Source: Pseudobdellovibrionaceae bacterium (GTDB lineage: Bacteria > Bdellovibrionota > Bdellovibrionia > Bdellovibrionales > Bdellovibrionaceae). From it: a DNA stretch of 64,000 nt. The notes beneath the pieces were generated by a model, which saw nothing but the letters and a program-made list of their open reading frames with translations, had not been told where the DNA came from and made no database searches. Within the stretch, counting starts at the first letter, position 1, and the number at the start of each line of letters is the position of its first letter. A program made the position numbers and the translations under genes. Where the stretch lies: the NCBI GenBank assembly GCA_019637875.1, contig JAHBUW010000001.1, forward strand, positions 62,001-126,000, written 5' to 3'. This document shows, piece by piece, positions 14,079 through 23,569 of this stretch.

Positions 14079-16616
14079 ATGTCGAAGTTCCAGACCGTTT
14101 GCCTTATTCAAACCGGTGTCGCCGAAGAGGTGAGCTCTCGTATTTACGAGAGCTTTCCTATTTCTATCGGTCGCTCCAGCGAGACGGCGATCGGAATCGC
14201 GGATCCCGGCATCAGCCGGATGCATGCGGAACTTCGCCTGAAGAAAGGGCAAATCTGGGTCGTCGACATGGGATCGGCGAACGGCACTTTCGTGAACGGG
14301 GAGCGGATCGAAGCGCAGACGCCGGTGTTGTGCAATCCCGACGATCTGATCGAGCTGGGTACGCATCGTATCCCGCTCCGTCTACAGGTTTTCGAGAAGG
14401 CTTTTGAACGCAAACAAATCGCGGATGCGAACATTTCAAGCGAAGAGAAGAACCGCATCCTTGGCCTACTGGATGCCGCCCATGCGGAAATCAAACGCAT
14501 CGGGGAGGTCTTCCAGGCGAATCAGGCGCAAGCCCAAGCGCTGACGGAAGAAAAGATCGCCAATCAATTACGAGAGGCGCAAGAGAAGGCCGACGAAATC
14601 ATCCGCTCGGCACAACTGGACAGCGAAAATATCCGTCAGGTGGCGCGCGCGCAGCATGACTCCGTGGTCGGCGCGGCGGCGGGGGATGCGCAGGCGACCG
14701 TTGACCAAATGATTCGCGAGGCGACGGAGCAATCCGAAATGATCGCCAACAGCATCATCGACCAAGGCGAGGCGAAGCTGGCGGCCATCACCGAAGCCCG
14801 TCGCCAGGAATTTGAAACCATGATGAGCGAAGGCCGCGCGCAACTGGCGGAGTTACGTCGCCAGGACGAGGAGCGCGCGGAACAAGCGGCCCTCATCGCC
14901 GCCGAAGAAATCGAAGCGCGTCGGACCGAGATCCTGCGCGTCGCCGAAGAAAAGGCCACGGCGACTCTCGGTGCCGCGGTCGCGGAATCCGAGCGCGTGA
15001 AATCGCAAACCGAAGCCATTTACCAAGCCGAAGTCGATCGCGGGATGCGCGTCGTGGCCGAGCATAAGCTACGCACCGAAGAGGAGATGTCCGCCCGGGT
15101 CGAGCAATCGCAGGTCATGCTCAAGAATGCGGTCGAGAAGTCCGCCGAGCTCATCGGCAATGCCGAGCGAACCTCGAAGGCTCAGCTCGAAGACGCCGAA
15201 ATGAAGTCGACCGCGATGCTGAAGGTCTCGCGTGAGGATTCGACGCGGCTTTTGGAGAAAACACAGAAAGAGATTCTTGAGCAGTTCAGCGTTCACCAGA
15301 ACGATATGCAGCGACTGCGTCAGCAGACCGAGGCAGACCTTGAAGAAACCACGGCCAACTTGAAATCTTTGAAAGAGGCCGTCGACATCGTGACCTCGGA
15401 GCTGACAGAGCTTGAAGAGAAACTTGGAAGCACGCGCGAAGCGCTACAACGGACGACGGCTTCGCTGACCGCCAAAGAGTCCGAAGAAGTCGCCATCGAC
15501 AAGAAACGGGCCGCGGCCGAAAAGCAGGTGGGCGATCTCGAAGCACGTCGGGAAAAGCTGAGCGCGGAGTTCGCCGAACTTCAGAAGCGCCACGGCGATG
15601 TGGCGGCGGTCATCAATTCTAAACAGGAAGAGTGGGACGCGAAGCAGGCCCGCTTGGAAGCAGAATTCGCGCAGCAGCAAGCTAAAACGCGGGACGAGGT
15701 CGCGGCCTACCGCGAACGCGAGATGGGCATCGTCGACAAGCTGAAACTGGAAGAGCTCGAAGCCCTGGCCGTCACTCGGAGTGAAGAGGCGGCGAAGATC
15801 GACAATCACCGGGCCGAAGTCGTTTCCGAGCTTCTGAAAGTCACCGAGGGGCACTTCCTGGCGAAGTTGCGCCCCGTGCTCCCGAGCTCGTTTGACTGGC
15901 GTACGGTTTCGGATCCGCTGCACGCCGAGATGAAGGATGAGCTGGAACGCTTGGTTTACGACATTTCCCGTCGTGAGCGTGCGCCCGTGGAAGAAGTTCA
16001 GCTGACGGCGAATCAGCAGCGCCTCTTGAAGCGTACGAAGCAAACCGGTCTGGCGGTGGGTCTGGCTTTGGTTTTACTACTGCTGATTCCGGGAACGCGC
16101 GGGATTTTGCTCGATGCGGTTGGCCTGGGATCGGGTGCATCGGCGGCCGACAAATACGCGCACGAGATGCAGGTCGAACGCGAGCGCCGCTGGCAGCCCG
16201 AAAAAACGCGTGCGTGGAAAGAGTCCTACACCGACTCGGTCCTGTTCACGGAAGGTTACGTGCAGATGAAGCTCGACTCCCAAAGCCAAGAGAAGTGGAT
16301 TCGTGAGCTGCACTCTTATCTTTACGGCAAGTTACGGGTCGACGAAGACTCGATCATCAAGATCGTTTCGCTCGAAGCGGCCCTGATCGCGAATCTTAAC
16401 GAGCAAGCGGGGCAAATTCACCCCGATTACGTGGCGGAAAAGACGGCCCGCATGCGCGAAACCGAAGCCGAAGCCCTCGTCGAGATCAAGAAGCTGCTGG
16501 GCAAAGAGCGAAACGTCGAAAAGTTCCAGAAGTTCTCGCAAGATTACTACTACAACGAATACTTGCTGCGTCTGCCCGCGAACGAAACGCCGGAATCGCC
16601 GCCAGAGTCGCCGTGA
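14079..16616 (+). CDS. FHA-domain coiled-coil membrane protein
   Basis: An 845-residue protein. An N-terminal FHA domain (about 20-105) shows the phospho-threonine-binding core: [15 protein letters not shown] and [13 protein letters not shown] long charged coiled coil follows (about 120-640), then a membrane helix at about 655-672 ([17 protein letters not shown]), and about 170 residues beyond it, including [16 protein letters not shown]. The FHA domain should face the cytoplasm and the tail the periplasm. It starts 7 bases after the channel gene and is probably part of the same machine, maybe sensing a Ser/Thr kinase. I do not know a characterised protein of this architecture. Confidence 0.75.
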   Translation: MSKFQTVCLIQTGVAEEVSSRIYESFPISIGRSSETAIGIADPGISRMHAELRLKKGQIWVVDMGSANGTFVNGERIEAQTPVLCNPDDLIELGTHRIPLRLQVFEKAFERKQIADANISSEEKNRILGLLDAAHAEIKRIGEVFQANQAQAQALTEEKIANQLREAQEKADEIIRSAQLDSENIRQVARAQHDSVVGAAAGDAQATVDQMIREATEQSEMIANSIIDQGEAKLAAITEARRQEFETMMSEGRAQLAELRRQDEERAEQAALIAAEEIEARRTEILRVAEEKATATLGAAVAESERVKSQTEAIYQAEVDRGMRVVAEHKLRTEEEMSARVEQSQVMLKNAVEKSAELIGNAERTSKAQLEDAEMKSTAMLKVSREDSTRLLEKTQKEILEQFSVHQNDMQRLRQQTEADLEETTANLKSLKEAVDIVTSELTELEEKLGSTREALQRTTASLTAKESEEVAIDKKRAAAEKQVGDLEARREKLSAEFAELQKRHGDVAAVINSKQEEWDAKQARLEAEFAQQQAKTRDEVAAYREREMGIVDKLKLEELEALAVTRSEEAAKIDNHRAEVVSELLKVTEGHFLAKLRPVLPSSFDWRTVSDPLHAEMKDELERLVYDISRRERAPVEEVQLTANQQRLLKRTKQTGLAVGLALVLLLLIPGTRGILLDAVGLGSGASAADKYAHEMQVERERRWQPEKTRAWKESYTDSVLFTEGYVQMKLDSQSQEKWIRELHSYLYGKLRVDEDSIIKIVSLEAALIANLNEQAGQIHPDYVAEKTARMRETEAEALVEIKKLLGKERNVEKFQKFSQDYYYNEYLLRLPANETPESPPESP

Positions 16617-16647
16617 CAAATCCTCCTCGGACGGGGAGGATCGACTT

Positions 16648-17022
16648 ATGAAAACGGACGACAACAATCACCGCATCTACAAAATGAGCTTCGCCAAAGT
16701 CTATCCGGCCTACGTCGCGAAGGCGGAGCGTAAAGGGCGTACGAGAGCCGAGGTCGACGCGATTATCCGGTGGCTGACGGGTTACACTCCGGCCGGTTTC
16801 AAGAAACAGCTTCAAAGCGAAGTCGATTTCGAGACGTTTTTCGGGAAAGCACCGAAAATGAATCCGAAAACGTCGTTGATCCACGGCGTGGTTTGCGGAG
16901 TTCGCGTCGAGGACATCAAACATCCCCTCATGCGCAAGATCCGCTACCTGGACAAGCTTGTGGACGAACTGGCCGCCGGTAAAACGATGGATTACATCTT
17001 GCGCAAATCTACTTCCAAGTGA
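16648..17022 (+). CDS. DUF2200 family protein
   Basis: A 124-residue protein that follows the DUF2200 pattern closely: [60 protein letters not shown] and [13 protein letters not shown]. Members are small soluble proteins of unknown role, common in proteobacteria and Firmicutes. It follows the FHA gene by 31 bases but its family is unrelated to motors, so co-transcription does not prove a shared job. GGGGAGGATCG provides a ribosome binding site. It overlaps the convergent phosphoesterase gene by 14 bases. Confidence 0.9.
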   Translation: MKTDDNNHRIYKMSFAKVYPAYVAKAERKGRTRAEVDAIIRWLTGYTPAGFKKQLQSEVDFETFFGKAPKMNPKTSLIHGVVCGVRVEDIKHPLMRKIRYLDKLVDELAAGKTMDYILRKSTSK

Positions 17023-18094
17023 ATTCGACGATCTCGCTGCTGGTGAACCAGCGCATCGGCGGCCCCCAAAAGCCCGTGCCTTGATGCGCGAAAACGCGAA
17101 TGCCGTTCACCGTCTTGAAACCCGCCGTCACGGGCTGCTGTAATTTCACCAGCAAGCTGAACGGAAAGATCTGTCCGCCATGCGTGTGCCCCGCCAACAG
17201 CAGGTCGCAGCGTTCCGTCTTCACGTCGAAGACGCTCGACGGTTCGTGCGCCAGGAGCATACGGTAACCGACGGTCACCGAGGTCGACAGCGCGCGGTCG
17301 GGCGCTGACTCGAGGCTTCCCCGCGAGAAGCGGCCCACGCCGCGATCGGGGACGCCCGCGATCAGGAGCGCTCCGCCTTCGCGTTCGATGACCGCGTTCG
17401 TGTTGTGCAGGCATTCGAAACCCAGTTCTTCCAGCCGCACTTCCCAGCTGCCGCCGCGGATGTATTCGTGATTTCCCGTGACGTAGAACTTGCGTGCGGT
17501 CACGCGCGCCAGTGGCGCCAGCATCGGCGAGGTCGTGTCGAAGTGTCCATCGGCGAGGTCGCCCGTGACCGCGACGATATCGGGACGCAGGGCCTCGATC
17601 CGGTCGACGACGCGTGCGAGCCATTTTTCACCGAGGATCGTATGACCCACGTGCAGATCCGAAATCTGGACGACCCGCAGCCCGCGCATGAACTCGGGAC
17701 CTTCAAGCGCGTGTTTATTGATTTTCGGTCCCGTCCAGTTGATCCGCAATGCCCACGAGGCGATGAGTGGAGTCACGAACAACATCCAACCCGGATACAT
17801 CTCGGCGCCCGCGATCACGAACACGCTTTGTACGAACGAGAAAAAGATCGCGATCGCGAACGTTCCCAGCCAGGTGTATCCCGCCATGATGAGTGGCAGC
17901 AGCCGATGGGACAGCGACGTCATACTTAAAAGAAGAGAGGTCGGAATTAAGAGCCAACCGACGATCATAAACACGATCAGCGAAACGGGTTTCTCGGACA
18001 TCTCCCAGGTCGCCATGGTGAAAATGAACCAATGAAGCACACCCAAAAAGGTCGTAATGATCACGAGTGGAATCAGCAGTGAGCGCAAACGCAT
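17009..18094 (-). CDS. Membrane-anchored metallophosphoesterase (YkuE-like)
   Basis: A 361-residue protein with four to five N-terminal membrane helices (about 5-125), then a calcineurin-like phosphoesterase domain. The metal-binding blocks are [39 protein letters not shown] and [14 protein letters not shown], complete in order. This is the YkuE/YaeI-like subgroup, some of which hydrolyse UDP-diacylglucosamine or other phosphodiesters. The substrate here is unknown. It is transcribed away from the small gene cluster downstream, convergent with DUF2200. Confidence 0.9.
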   Translation of the reverse strand: MRLRSLLIPLVIITTFLGVLHWFIFTMATWEMSEKPVSLIVFMIVGWLLIPTSLLLSMTSLSHRLLPLIMAGYTWLGTFAIAIFFSFVQSVFVIAGAEMYPGWMLFVTPLIASWALRINWTGPKINKHALEGPEFMRGLRVVQISDLHVGHTILGEKWLARVVDRIEALRPDIVAVTGDLADGHFDTTSPMLAPLARVTARKFYVTGNHEYIRGGSWEVRLEELGFECLHNTNAVIEREGGALLIAGVPDRGVGRFSRGSLESAPDRALSTSVTVGYRMLLAHEPSSVFDVKTERCDLLLAGHTHGGQIFPFSLLVKLQQPVTAGFKTVNGIRVFAHQGTGFWGPPMRWFTSSEIVEFTWK

Positions 18095-18155
18095 AGGATA
18101 TTACTACCCTTCGCCCAAAGGGAAGCGAGTCCAGTTCGGAGAGGACATCCGACGT

Positions 18156-18824
18156 CTACGCGAGCGTGCGGACCCGTCGGCGGAAATAAAGCAGGTAATA
18201 GATCAAGCCCGTCAGCGCTCCGCCCAAGTGCGCGCCGTGGCCGATAGGCAGACCGCCACCCTCGGCCTGCGCGACCAATCCCCAAATATCCAGACCGACG
18301 AACAAAAGTGCGCCGAAGATGGCCGGAATGGGGATGATCCCCAAGATCAGAAGTTTTTCGCGGGGAAACAGCAGCGAGAAAAGTAAAATAATCCCCGCGA
18401 TTGCGCCCGACGCTCCGTGGGCGGGAAGGTCGGGATTCCCGATGATGAACGCCGACACGGCCGCATGACAGAACGAGCCGATGATGCCCGCCACGAAATA
18501 GAAGCGCAAATAGCGGAACACCCCGAGCGAACGTTCCATGACCGCGCCGAAGCTGCTGAGCGCATACATATTCAGAAACAGGTGCCACAGCAGATTGTGC
18601 GAAAAGACCGAGGTCACGAGAGTCCAGGGACGGCCTTCGGTGATCGCGGTCCAGCTCACCAAAAAGTTGTCGATCAGGAATTGGGGCATTTCGCTCGACG
18701 CATCCGCGAACGTCCACATCGCGAAGACGGCAAGATTGATAGCGATGATGATCGTGGTGACGAATCCCATAAACGCCCCATCAGTATCGTGAGCGGCGCC
18801 GGAAGCCACGCCGCCCATGGCCAA
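18156..18824 (-). CDS. Rhomboid-family intramembrane serine protease
   Basis: A polytopic 222-residue protein with six membrane helices. WTLVTSVFSHNLLWHLFLNM carries the conserved HxxxxHLxxNM, GASGAIAGIILLFS has the catalytic Ser of GxSG, and the last helix has GHGAHLGGALTGLIYYLL with the catalytic His. It cleaves transmembrane substrates within the inner membrane. The start may be the ATG at 18770 (MGFVTT) rather than 18824; the first 18 residues look non-conserved. It stands alone on this strand, 62 bases upstream of the phosphoesterase gene. Confidence 0.85.
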   Translation of the reverse strand: MAMGGVASGAAHDTDGAFMGFVTTIIIAINLAVFAMWTFADASSEMPQFLIDNFLVSWTAITEGRPWTLVTSVFSHNLLWHLFLNMYALSSFGAVMERSLGVFRYLRFYFVAGIIGSFCHAAVSAFIIGNPDLPAHGASGAIAGIILLFSLLFPREKLLILGIIPIPAIFGALLFVGLDIWGLVAQAEGGGLPIGHGAHLGGALTGLIYYLLYFRRRVRTLA

Positions 18825-18868
18825 ATTGGGTTAGCGCCGAAAATCAGGATTTCGGTTATGCTCTGCTC

Positions 18869-19063
18869 ATGGATGAATCTGATTTTGAAGGTACGCTGGT
18901 TCTGGAGAAAATGGCCGAAATTGGCAAGGTTGAAGCCTTTTTCGAGGCGATCGACGCCGACGATTTCGAACGCGCGAAGTCCTTGATGAAACGCGCCGGA
19001 GTCGAGGCGGAGACTATCGCCATCGTTTTGAAAAAGATGGGTGACGCGGACGGCGAGCACTGA
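18869..19063 (+). CDS. Small hypothetical protein
   Basis: A 64-residue acidic, helical protein (FEGTLVLEKMAEIGKVEAFF, then EAIDADDFERAKSLMKRAG). It is divergent from rhomboid and precedes a hybrid histidine kinase gene by 70 bases, so it may be co-transcribed. The shape and charge suggest a small soluble regulator or phosphotransfer-like helix bundle, but no phosphorylatable His in an Hpt context is present. I do not recognise the family. Confidence 0.5.
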   Translation: MDESDFEGTLVLEKMAEIGKVEAFFEAIDADDFERAKSLMKRAGVEAETIAIVLKKMGDADGEH

Positions 19064-19133
19064 CTCCCGATCTGCCGCTTTCAGGGCGGAAATTCTTGTC
19101 ATCCCGTCTCAGTTCTTTAATCTCTTGGGTGGC

Positions 19134-21935
19134 ATGACTTTGCTCCGTCAACTTTTCACTACGATTCCACGCAATCCTTGGATCGGTTTCACCGTCTTCG
19201 CGATTCTTGGCGTCTTGGGGAATGCCCTTTCACTGCCGCTTTTTTTCGGCGTGGATGTGGTTTTCGGCAGCATCTTCACGCTGATCGCGATCGCGTGGTT
19301 GGGGCCGCGCGTGGGGATCGCGGCCACGTTGGTCGCGGCCAGTTACACTTTCTTTTTGTGGAACCATTTTTACGCGGCGATCGTTCTTGTGGCCGAGGGC
19401 GTTTTCGTCGCGCTCGTTCTGACGCGTCTTCGCGGGAATTTGGCGCTCTCGTCGACGCTGTTTTGGTTGATCCTTGGAATCCCGCTGCATGCGGCGCTTT
19501 ACCACTACGGTTTGGGAATGGATTCGCTGGGAACTCAGCTGGCGACCGTGAAACAAGCGACCACGGGAATATTCAACTCGGTGATCGCGAGCCTGATTCT
19601 TTCCTATGCTCCGTACCTGACCGAGACCCGCAAAAGCCAAGTGAACCGGATTCCGGTCTACCAGCACATTTTCAACATTTTCGTCGCGATCGCGCTGGTG
19701 CCGGCGGCGATTTTGTTGGTGCTCGATGCCCGTAACGCGCTCAAAAACATCGAAGAATCCGCGATGTCGCGGCTGGAAACCGTCGGCACGGGGATTTCGC
19801 AGGCCACGGAGGGTTGGCTACGACAGCAAAAAAATGCGGTCGCTTCCGTCGCGTGGCAGATTGAGATGACCGGATCGATGGATCCGAAACGCATTCAGCC
19901 GATCCTCGAGAGCGTCCGCGCCGTGTGGACCGACTTTTATGGGGCCTTCGTCACCGATGCGAGCGGGAACACTCTGGCCTTCGATCCTTTGGTGAATGCT
20001 CGTGGAGAATCCACGCTCGGTCTTAACTTCAGTGACCGTCAGTACTTTCAACACCTGAAGGAGGGCGGCAAAGGCCCCTACGTCTCGAATGTGTTTTTAG
20101 CGCGCGGCGGAGTTTTCGAGCCGGTTTTCAACGTGGCCGCGCCGATTTATGTCAAAGGCGAGTTTAAAGGAATTGTCGCCGGTTCATTGAATCTGGTGAA
20201 CGTGATTCAGAAGCTGCACGTCTTGCTGAAGGACTCTGTCTTTCAGGCGACGCTGGTGGATCGAGAAGGCAACGTGATCGTCTCGGACAATCCCGAATAT
20301 AAGTCGCTCGAGCCCTACGCTCCCCGGAATTTACGCGAGACCGAAGACATGAGCGAGCGTTATTACTACCGTATTCCGAGACCGAACGAAGTCGCGCCGA
20401 TGACCCGTTGGAACAATTCGTATTTGGGAATGGGAATCGATCTTGGTGCCGGATCGGGCTGGAAGCTTTACGTCGAGCAGCCCATGTCCCCGATGCGGAC
20501 GGTTCTTTACGATCGTTACATCCGGAACATGGCATATCTTCTGGGGCTGGCGATGGTGATTTTGTTCGGCTCGATGCTGATCGCCGAAAGAATTTCGAAA
20601 CCTTTGGCGCAGTTGTCGAACGAAACCACCGACCTTCCCGATCGGTTGGTCCGCGCCGAAGAAATCAACTGGCCCCAAAGTCGTATCCTTGAGCTCAATA
20701 CCGTAACCGAAAACTTTCAGTCCATGGTCCGCGAGTTCAAGACCCGTTTTTTGGAGCTCGAGACCTCGCGTAATCAACTGAAGCTGGCCAAAGAGGAAGC
20801 CGAAACCGCGAACCGGATGAAGAGTTCTTTCCTGGCGAATATGTCCCACGAAATTCGGACTCCGCTTGGGATCATGGTGGGTTTCACGGATCTGTTGATC
20901 GACGAGCGGACCGATCGAGGGCAGCGGGCGGAGTTCGCTTTGGGTTTGAAAAGAAACGCGAGTCAGCTTTCGCTGCTGATCGATGACATTCTTGACCTAT
21001 CGAAGGTGGAGGCGGGCCACCTTTCCATGGAGTTCAGCGAGTTTTCGCTGCGGCAGATGATGCACGATCTGATCGTGGATTTTTCTCCGAAGGTGCAAGA
21101 GAAAAATCTGACGATCGAATTGCAGATCGCCGACGATGTGGCCGAACGGATCGTGTCGGACTCCGTTCGCTTGAAGCAGATCTTGGTCAACCTCGTCGGC
21201 AACGCGATCAAATTTACGTCCAGCGGAAGGATCGATCTTTCCGTCAGGAGCAGCGGCGAAATGATCCACATCGACGTGACCGATCAGGGCATGGGGATCT
21301 CGGCCGCCGATCAAGAGAAGCTCTTCAAACCTTTCAGTCAGGCGGACGAGTCCCTCACCCGGAAGTTCGGTGGCACGGGGCTCGGCTTGGCCCTTTCCAA
21401 AAGGCTCGGGATACTCTTGGGCGGGGATCTGCGCCTTCTGCGCAGTGAACTCGGCAAAGGATCGACGTTCCGTCTTCAGCTGCCGGCACGCGCCGAGCCG
21501 GCGCTGGTTGGCGAGCGTCCCCGTGCGCAGGCGGAACGTGTGATTCGTCATTCTCTCGAGAATGTGCGGATTCTTCTGGTTGAGGACTCGCCCGACAATC
21601 AAATGCTGATTTCGCATATGCTCGAACGTGCGGGCGCCACCGTCGAGATCGCGAACGATGGCGAAGAAGGTGTGCGCAAGGCGATGTCGGCGGAATTCGA
21701 TGCCGTTTTGATGGATCTGCAGATGCCGGTGATGGACGGATTGACGGCCGCGCGTATCTTGCGCGTGCAGGGCTACGAAAAACCGTTGATCGCACTGACG
21801 GCTCACGCCATGTCGGAGTTCCGTTCGAAGTGCCTAGAAGCTGGATTCAACGATCACGTGGCGAAGCCGATCGACTTCAACGACTTGATCAAAGCCCTGA
21901 GCCAAAACGGCAGTCTTCCCGAGACGCAGATTTAA
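19134..21935 (+). CDS. Hybrid sensor histidine kinase with cache-like sensor
   Basis: About 933 residues. Six or so N-terminal membrane helices resemble a MASE-type or Pr-like sensor (IGFTVFAILGVLGNALSLPL onward). A periplasmic dCache-like domain follows (about 200-460; LVNARGESTLGLNFSDRQYF, then GPYVSNVFLARGGVFEPVFN), then a further helix, a HisKA with the phospho-His in [20 protein letters not shown], an HATPase ([29 protein letters not shown]) and a C-terminal receiver with DAVLMDLQMPVMDG. It probably feeds an unseen Hpt or response regulator. The start is the ATG at 19134, after GGGTGG. Confidence 0.85.
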   Translation: MTLLRQLFTTIPRNPWIGFTVFAILGVLGNALSLPLFFGVDVVFGSIFTLIAIAWLGPRVGIAATLVAASYTFFLWNHFYAAIVLVAEGVFVALVLTRLRGNLALSSTLFWLILGIPLHAALYHYGLGMDSLGTQLATVKQATTGIFNSVIASLILSYAPYLTETRKSQVNRIPVYQHIFNIFVAIALVPAAILLVLDARNALKNIEESAMSRLETVGTGISQATEGWLRQQKNAVASVAWQIEMTGSMDPKRIQPILESVRAVWTDFYGAFVTDASGNTLAFDPLVNARGESTLGLNFSDRQYFQHLKEGGKGPYVSNVFLARGGVFEPVFNVAAPIYVKGEFKGIVAGSLNLVNVIQKLHVLLKDSVFQATLVDREGNVIVSDNPEYKSLEPYAPRNLRETEDMSERYYYRIPRPNEVAPMTRWNNSYLGMGIDLGAGSGWKLYVEQPMSPMRTVLYDRYIRNMAYLLGLAMVILFGSMLIAERISKPLAQLSNETTDLPDRLVRAEEINWPQSRILELNTVTENFQSMVREFKTRFLELETSRNQLKLAKEEAETANRMKSSFLANMSHEIRTPLGIMVGFTDLLIDERTDRGQRAEFALGLKRNASQLSLLIDDILDLSKVEAGHLSMEFSEFSLRQMMHDLIVDFSPKVQEKNLTIELQIADDVAERIVSDSVRLKQILVNLVGNAIKFTSSGRIDLSVRSSGEMIHIDVTDQGMGISAADQEKLFKPFSQADESLTRKFGGTGLGLALSKRLGILLGGDLRLLRSELGKGSTFRLQLPARAEPALVGERPRAQAERVIRHSLENVRILLVEDSPDNQMLISHMLERAGATVEIANDGEEGVRKAMSAEFDAVLMDLQMPVMDGLTAARILRVQGYEKPLIALTAHAMSEFRSKCLEAGFNDHVAKPIDFNDLIKALSQNGSLPETQI

Positions 21936-22046
21936 CCGCGCTTAAGGGAACCTAATTCTCCGCACTCGCCTTCGATATTTGGAAAAAGTTCCGTTAATCT
22001 TCGAATGTTTGTCGCAGAGCAAGGCGGATGGACCTCGTGTTTTTAG

Positions 22047-22445
22047 GGCATCACTCCGAATCACCTCCGAGCCGTACAATTTACGGGAGGTCTTTCTGAC
22101 GGATCCACGCAAATCAATATCCCGGACGGGCAATTCAATGCCGCAGGTGGATCGACAACGGTTTTAGTTTCTCGATCCAGAGAAGATATTCCTATCACCG
22201 TCACCTGCAATAACGTCACGAAATCCGGCGTGATCAAGACGTCCTACGATCCCTTGGCCGGGGTCGCGGGCAATATCATCTTCGGAGGAATCATCGGCAT
22301 CGGTATCGATGTCGTTGGAAACAAAACGTACGATCCACCTCGTAACTTCAATCTTGCCCCCCTTTGTGCGGAGGCTAGCGACTCGCAGAAAGGGATTGCG
22401 GATGGTCGGGGCGAGGGGCGTACACCCAGCTCCAGTGCTCCTTAA
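22047..22445 (+). pseudogene. Truncated secreted/lipoprotein-like gene remnant
   Basis: A frame with no plausible start opens after a TAG at 22044 and ends at 22445. It reads like the C-terminal part of small PEGA-like lipoproteins: STTVLVSRSREDIPITVTCN, then VTKSGVIKTSYDPLAGVAGN and IIFGGIIGIGIDVVGNKTYD. The expected signal peptide and first half are missing, so it is probably a decayed gene. Apart from this the 594-base gap between the kinase and the SOUL gene holds nothing I can identify. Confidence 0.45.
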
Positions 22446-22529
22446 CTTGGGGAAATATGGGGCGCGTTCCGGCAAAACGGCCCCACCTTGTCGTGTCCGA
22501 AGATTGCTGCTCCCGAGGCGGAGGTCTTT

Positions 22530-23150
22530 ATGGCGACAGTCGATCCCCGCAACGAAAATATCCCCGATCCCAGTCTACCCCTGACGGAAATTCTGAAAAC
22601 CATTCCCGAGTTTTTCGGAGTCCGGGTCAACGAGGAACCGGCCTATCAAGTCATCGAAAAACACGGGGATGTTGAGATCCGTCACTACGAGGCGCAAGTC
22701 ATGGCTTCCGTCACGGTCGTGAACGAGGACTTCGACGCGTTTCGCGAACACGCCTTCAAACGTCTGGCGTATTACATCTTCGGTGGGAATTTCGAGAAAG
22801 AGAAAATGGCGATGACCGCCCCCGTCCTTCAAGAGAAGTCCGGACGTCATGCGTGGACCATGAGCTTCATTCTGCCGAAGGGCCTTGATCTATCGAACTT
22901 GCCGCAGCCGTTGGATGAAGGCGTTCGGGTCGAGGCGCGCCCCGCTCAGCATGTCGCCGTCCTCCGTTACGGAGGCAATAACTCACTCGCCAAAATGAAA
23001 GAGCACGAATCGCTTCTGGAGGCTTGGCTTCAAGGGCAAAGCGCTTGGATCGCGATGGGCGACATCTACTGCGCCCAATACGATGCCCCTTTCGTTTTGC
23101 CGATCGCGAAACGGAATGAAGTACAAATTCACGTCCGGCACGCGCACTAA
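22530..23150 (+). CDS. SOUL family haem-binding protein
   Basis: A 206-residue protein of the SOUL/HBP family: EEPAYQVIEKHGDVEIRHYE, AYYIFGGNFEKEKMAMTAPV, WTMSFILPKGLDLSNLPQPL and VRVEARPAQHVAVLRYGGNN are the family hallmarks in order. Members bind haem or hydrophobic ligands; many have no known function. No signal peptide is seen. The start at 22530 follows GGAGGTCTTT, so the longer frame is dropped. It stands alone, convergent with the CcmI-like gene. Confidence 0.9.
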   Translation: MATVDPRNENIPDPSLPLTEILKTIPEFFGVRVNEEPAYQVIEKHGDVEIRHYEAQVMASVTVVNEDFDAFREHAFKRLAYYIFGGNFEKEKMAMTAPVLQEKSGRHAWTMSFILPKGLDLSNLPQPLDEGVRVEARPAQHVAVLRYGGNNSLAKMKEHESLLEAWLQGQSAWIAMGDIYCAQYDAPFVLPIAKRNEVQIHVRHAH

Positions 23151-23177
23151 GCGCGATCGGAACCCAAATCGACCCGA

Positions 23178-23561
23178 TTACTTGCCCTTGAGTTCGATTC
23201 TCAAATCGCCACGGCCGACGTCGACGGGTTTCGCTTCCGCCCCTTCGGGGCCGGATTTGTCCATCGCATCGCCTGTGGGCGAATAGCGGGCCGAGATTTG
23301 GTACGCGCCCTTGAACGGCGTGCCCGCGATCATCGCGTGCTCGGCGCTCAGGGTGAATTTTTGCGGGAACTTCGGCTCGACCTGGCGGAAAACCGCGACC
23401 GGCATGGGTTTCCCGGATTCTTTCGCCATGACGAACAAAACGCCGCCCGGTTTCAAAGTAACGCCTTTCGCCAGGGTCACTTCGCCGGAAATTTCGGATT
23501 TCGCGGCTTGGGATTGCAGGGCGACGAAAACGATGGCGGCGGACAGGATCGCGCGGAACAT
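23178..23561 (-). CDS. Secreted CcmI C-terminal-like domain protein
   Basis: A 127-residue protein with a Sec signal peptide (RAILSAAIVFVALQSQAA). The mature part resembles the C-terminal periplasmic domain of cytochrome c biogenesis CcmI/CcmH fusions: ISGEVTLAKGVTLKPGGVLF, VMAKESGKPMPVAVFRQVEP and KFPQKFTLSAEHAMIAGTPF. No TPR part is present. It is the last of a three-gene minus-strand set, 8 bases after the Rieske fusion gene, so it may serve a periplasmic redox function linked to that protein. Confidence 0.65.
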   Translation of the reverse strand: MFRAILSAAIVFVALQSQAAKSEISGEVTLAKGVTLKPGGVLFVMAKESGKPMPVAVFRQVEPKFPQKFTLSAEHAMIAGTPFKGAYQISARYSPTGDAMDKSGPEGAEAKPVDVGRGDLRIELKGK

Positions 23562-23569
23562 GGGACCTC

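Noticed and set aside
11453-16616. Zorya anti-phage system
   Set aside because: The ZorA/ZorB-like pair is present but none of the ZorC, ZorD or ZorE type partners is; the FHA gene replaces them. A defence role is therefore not claimed.
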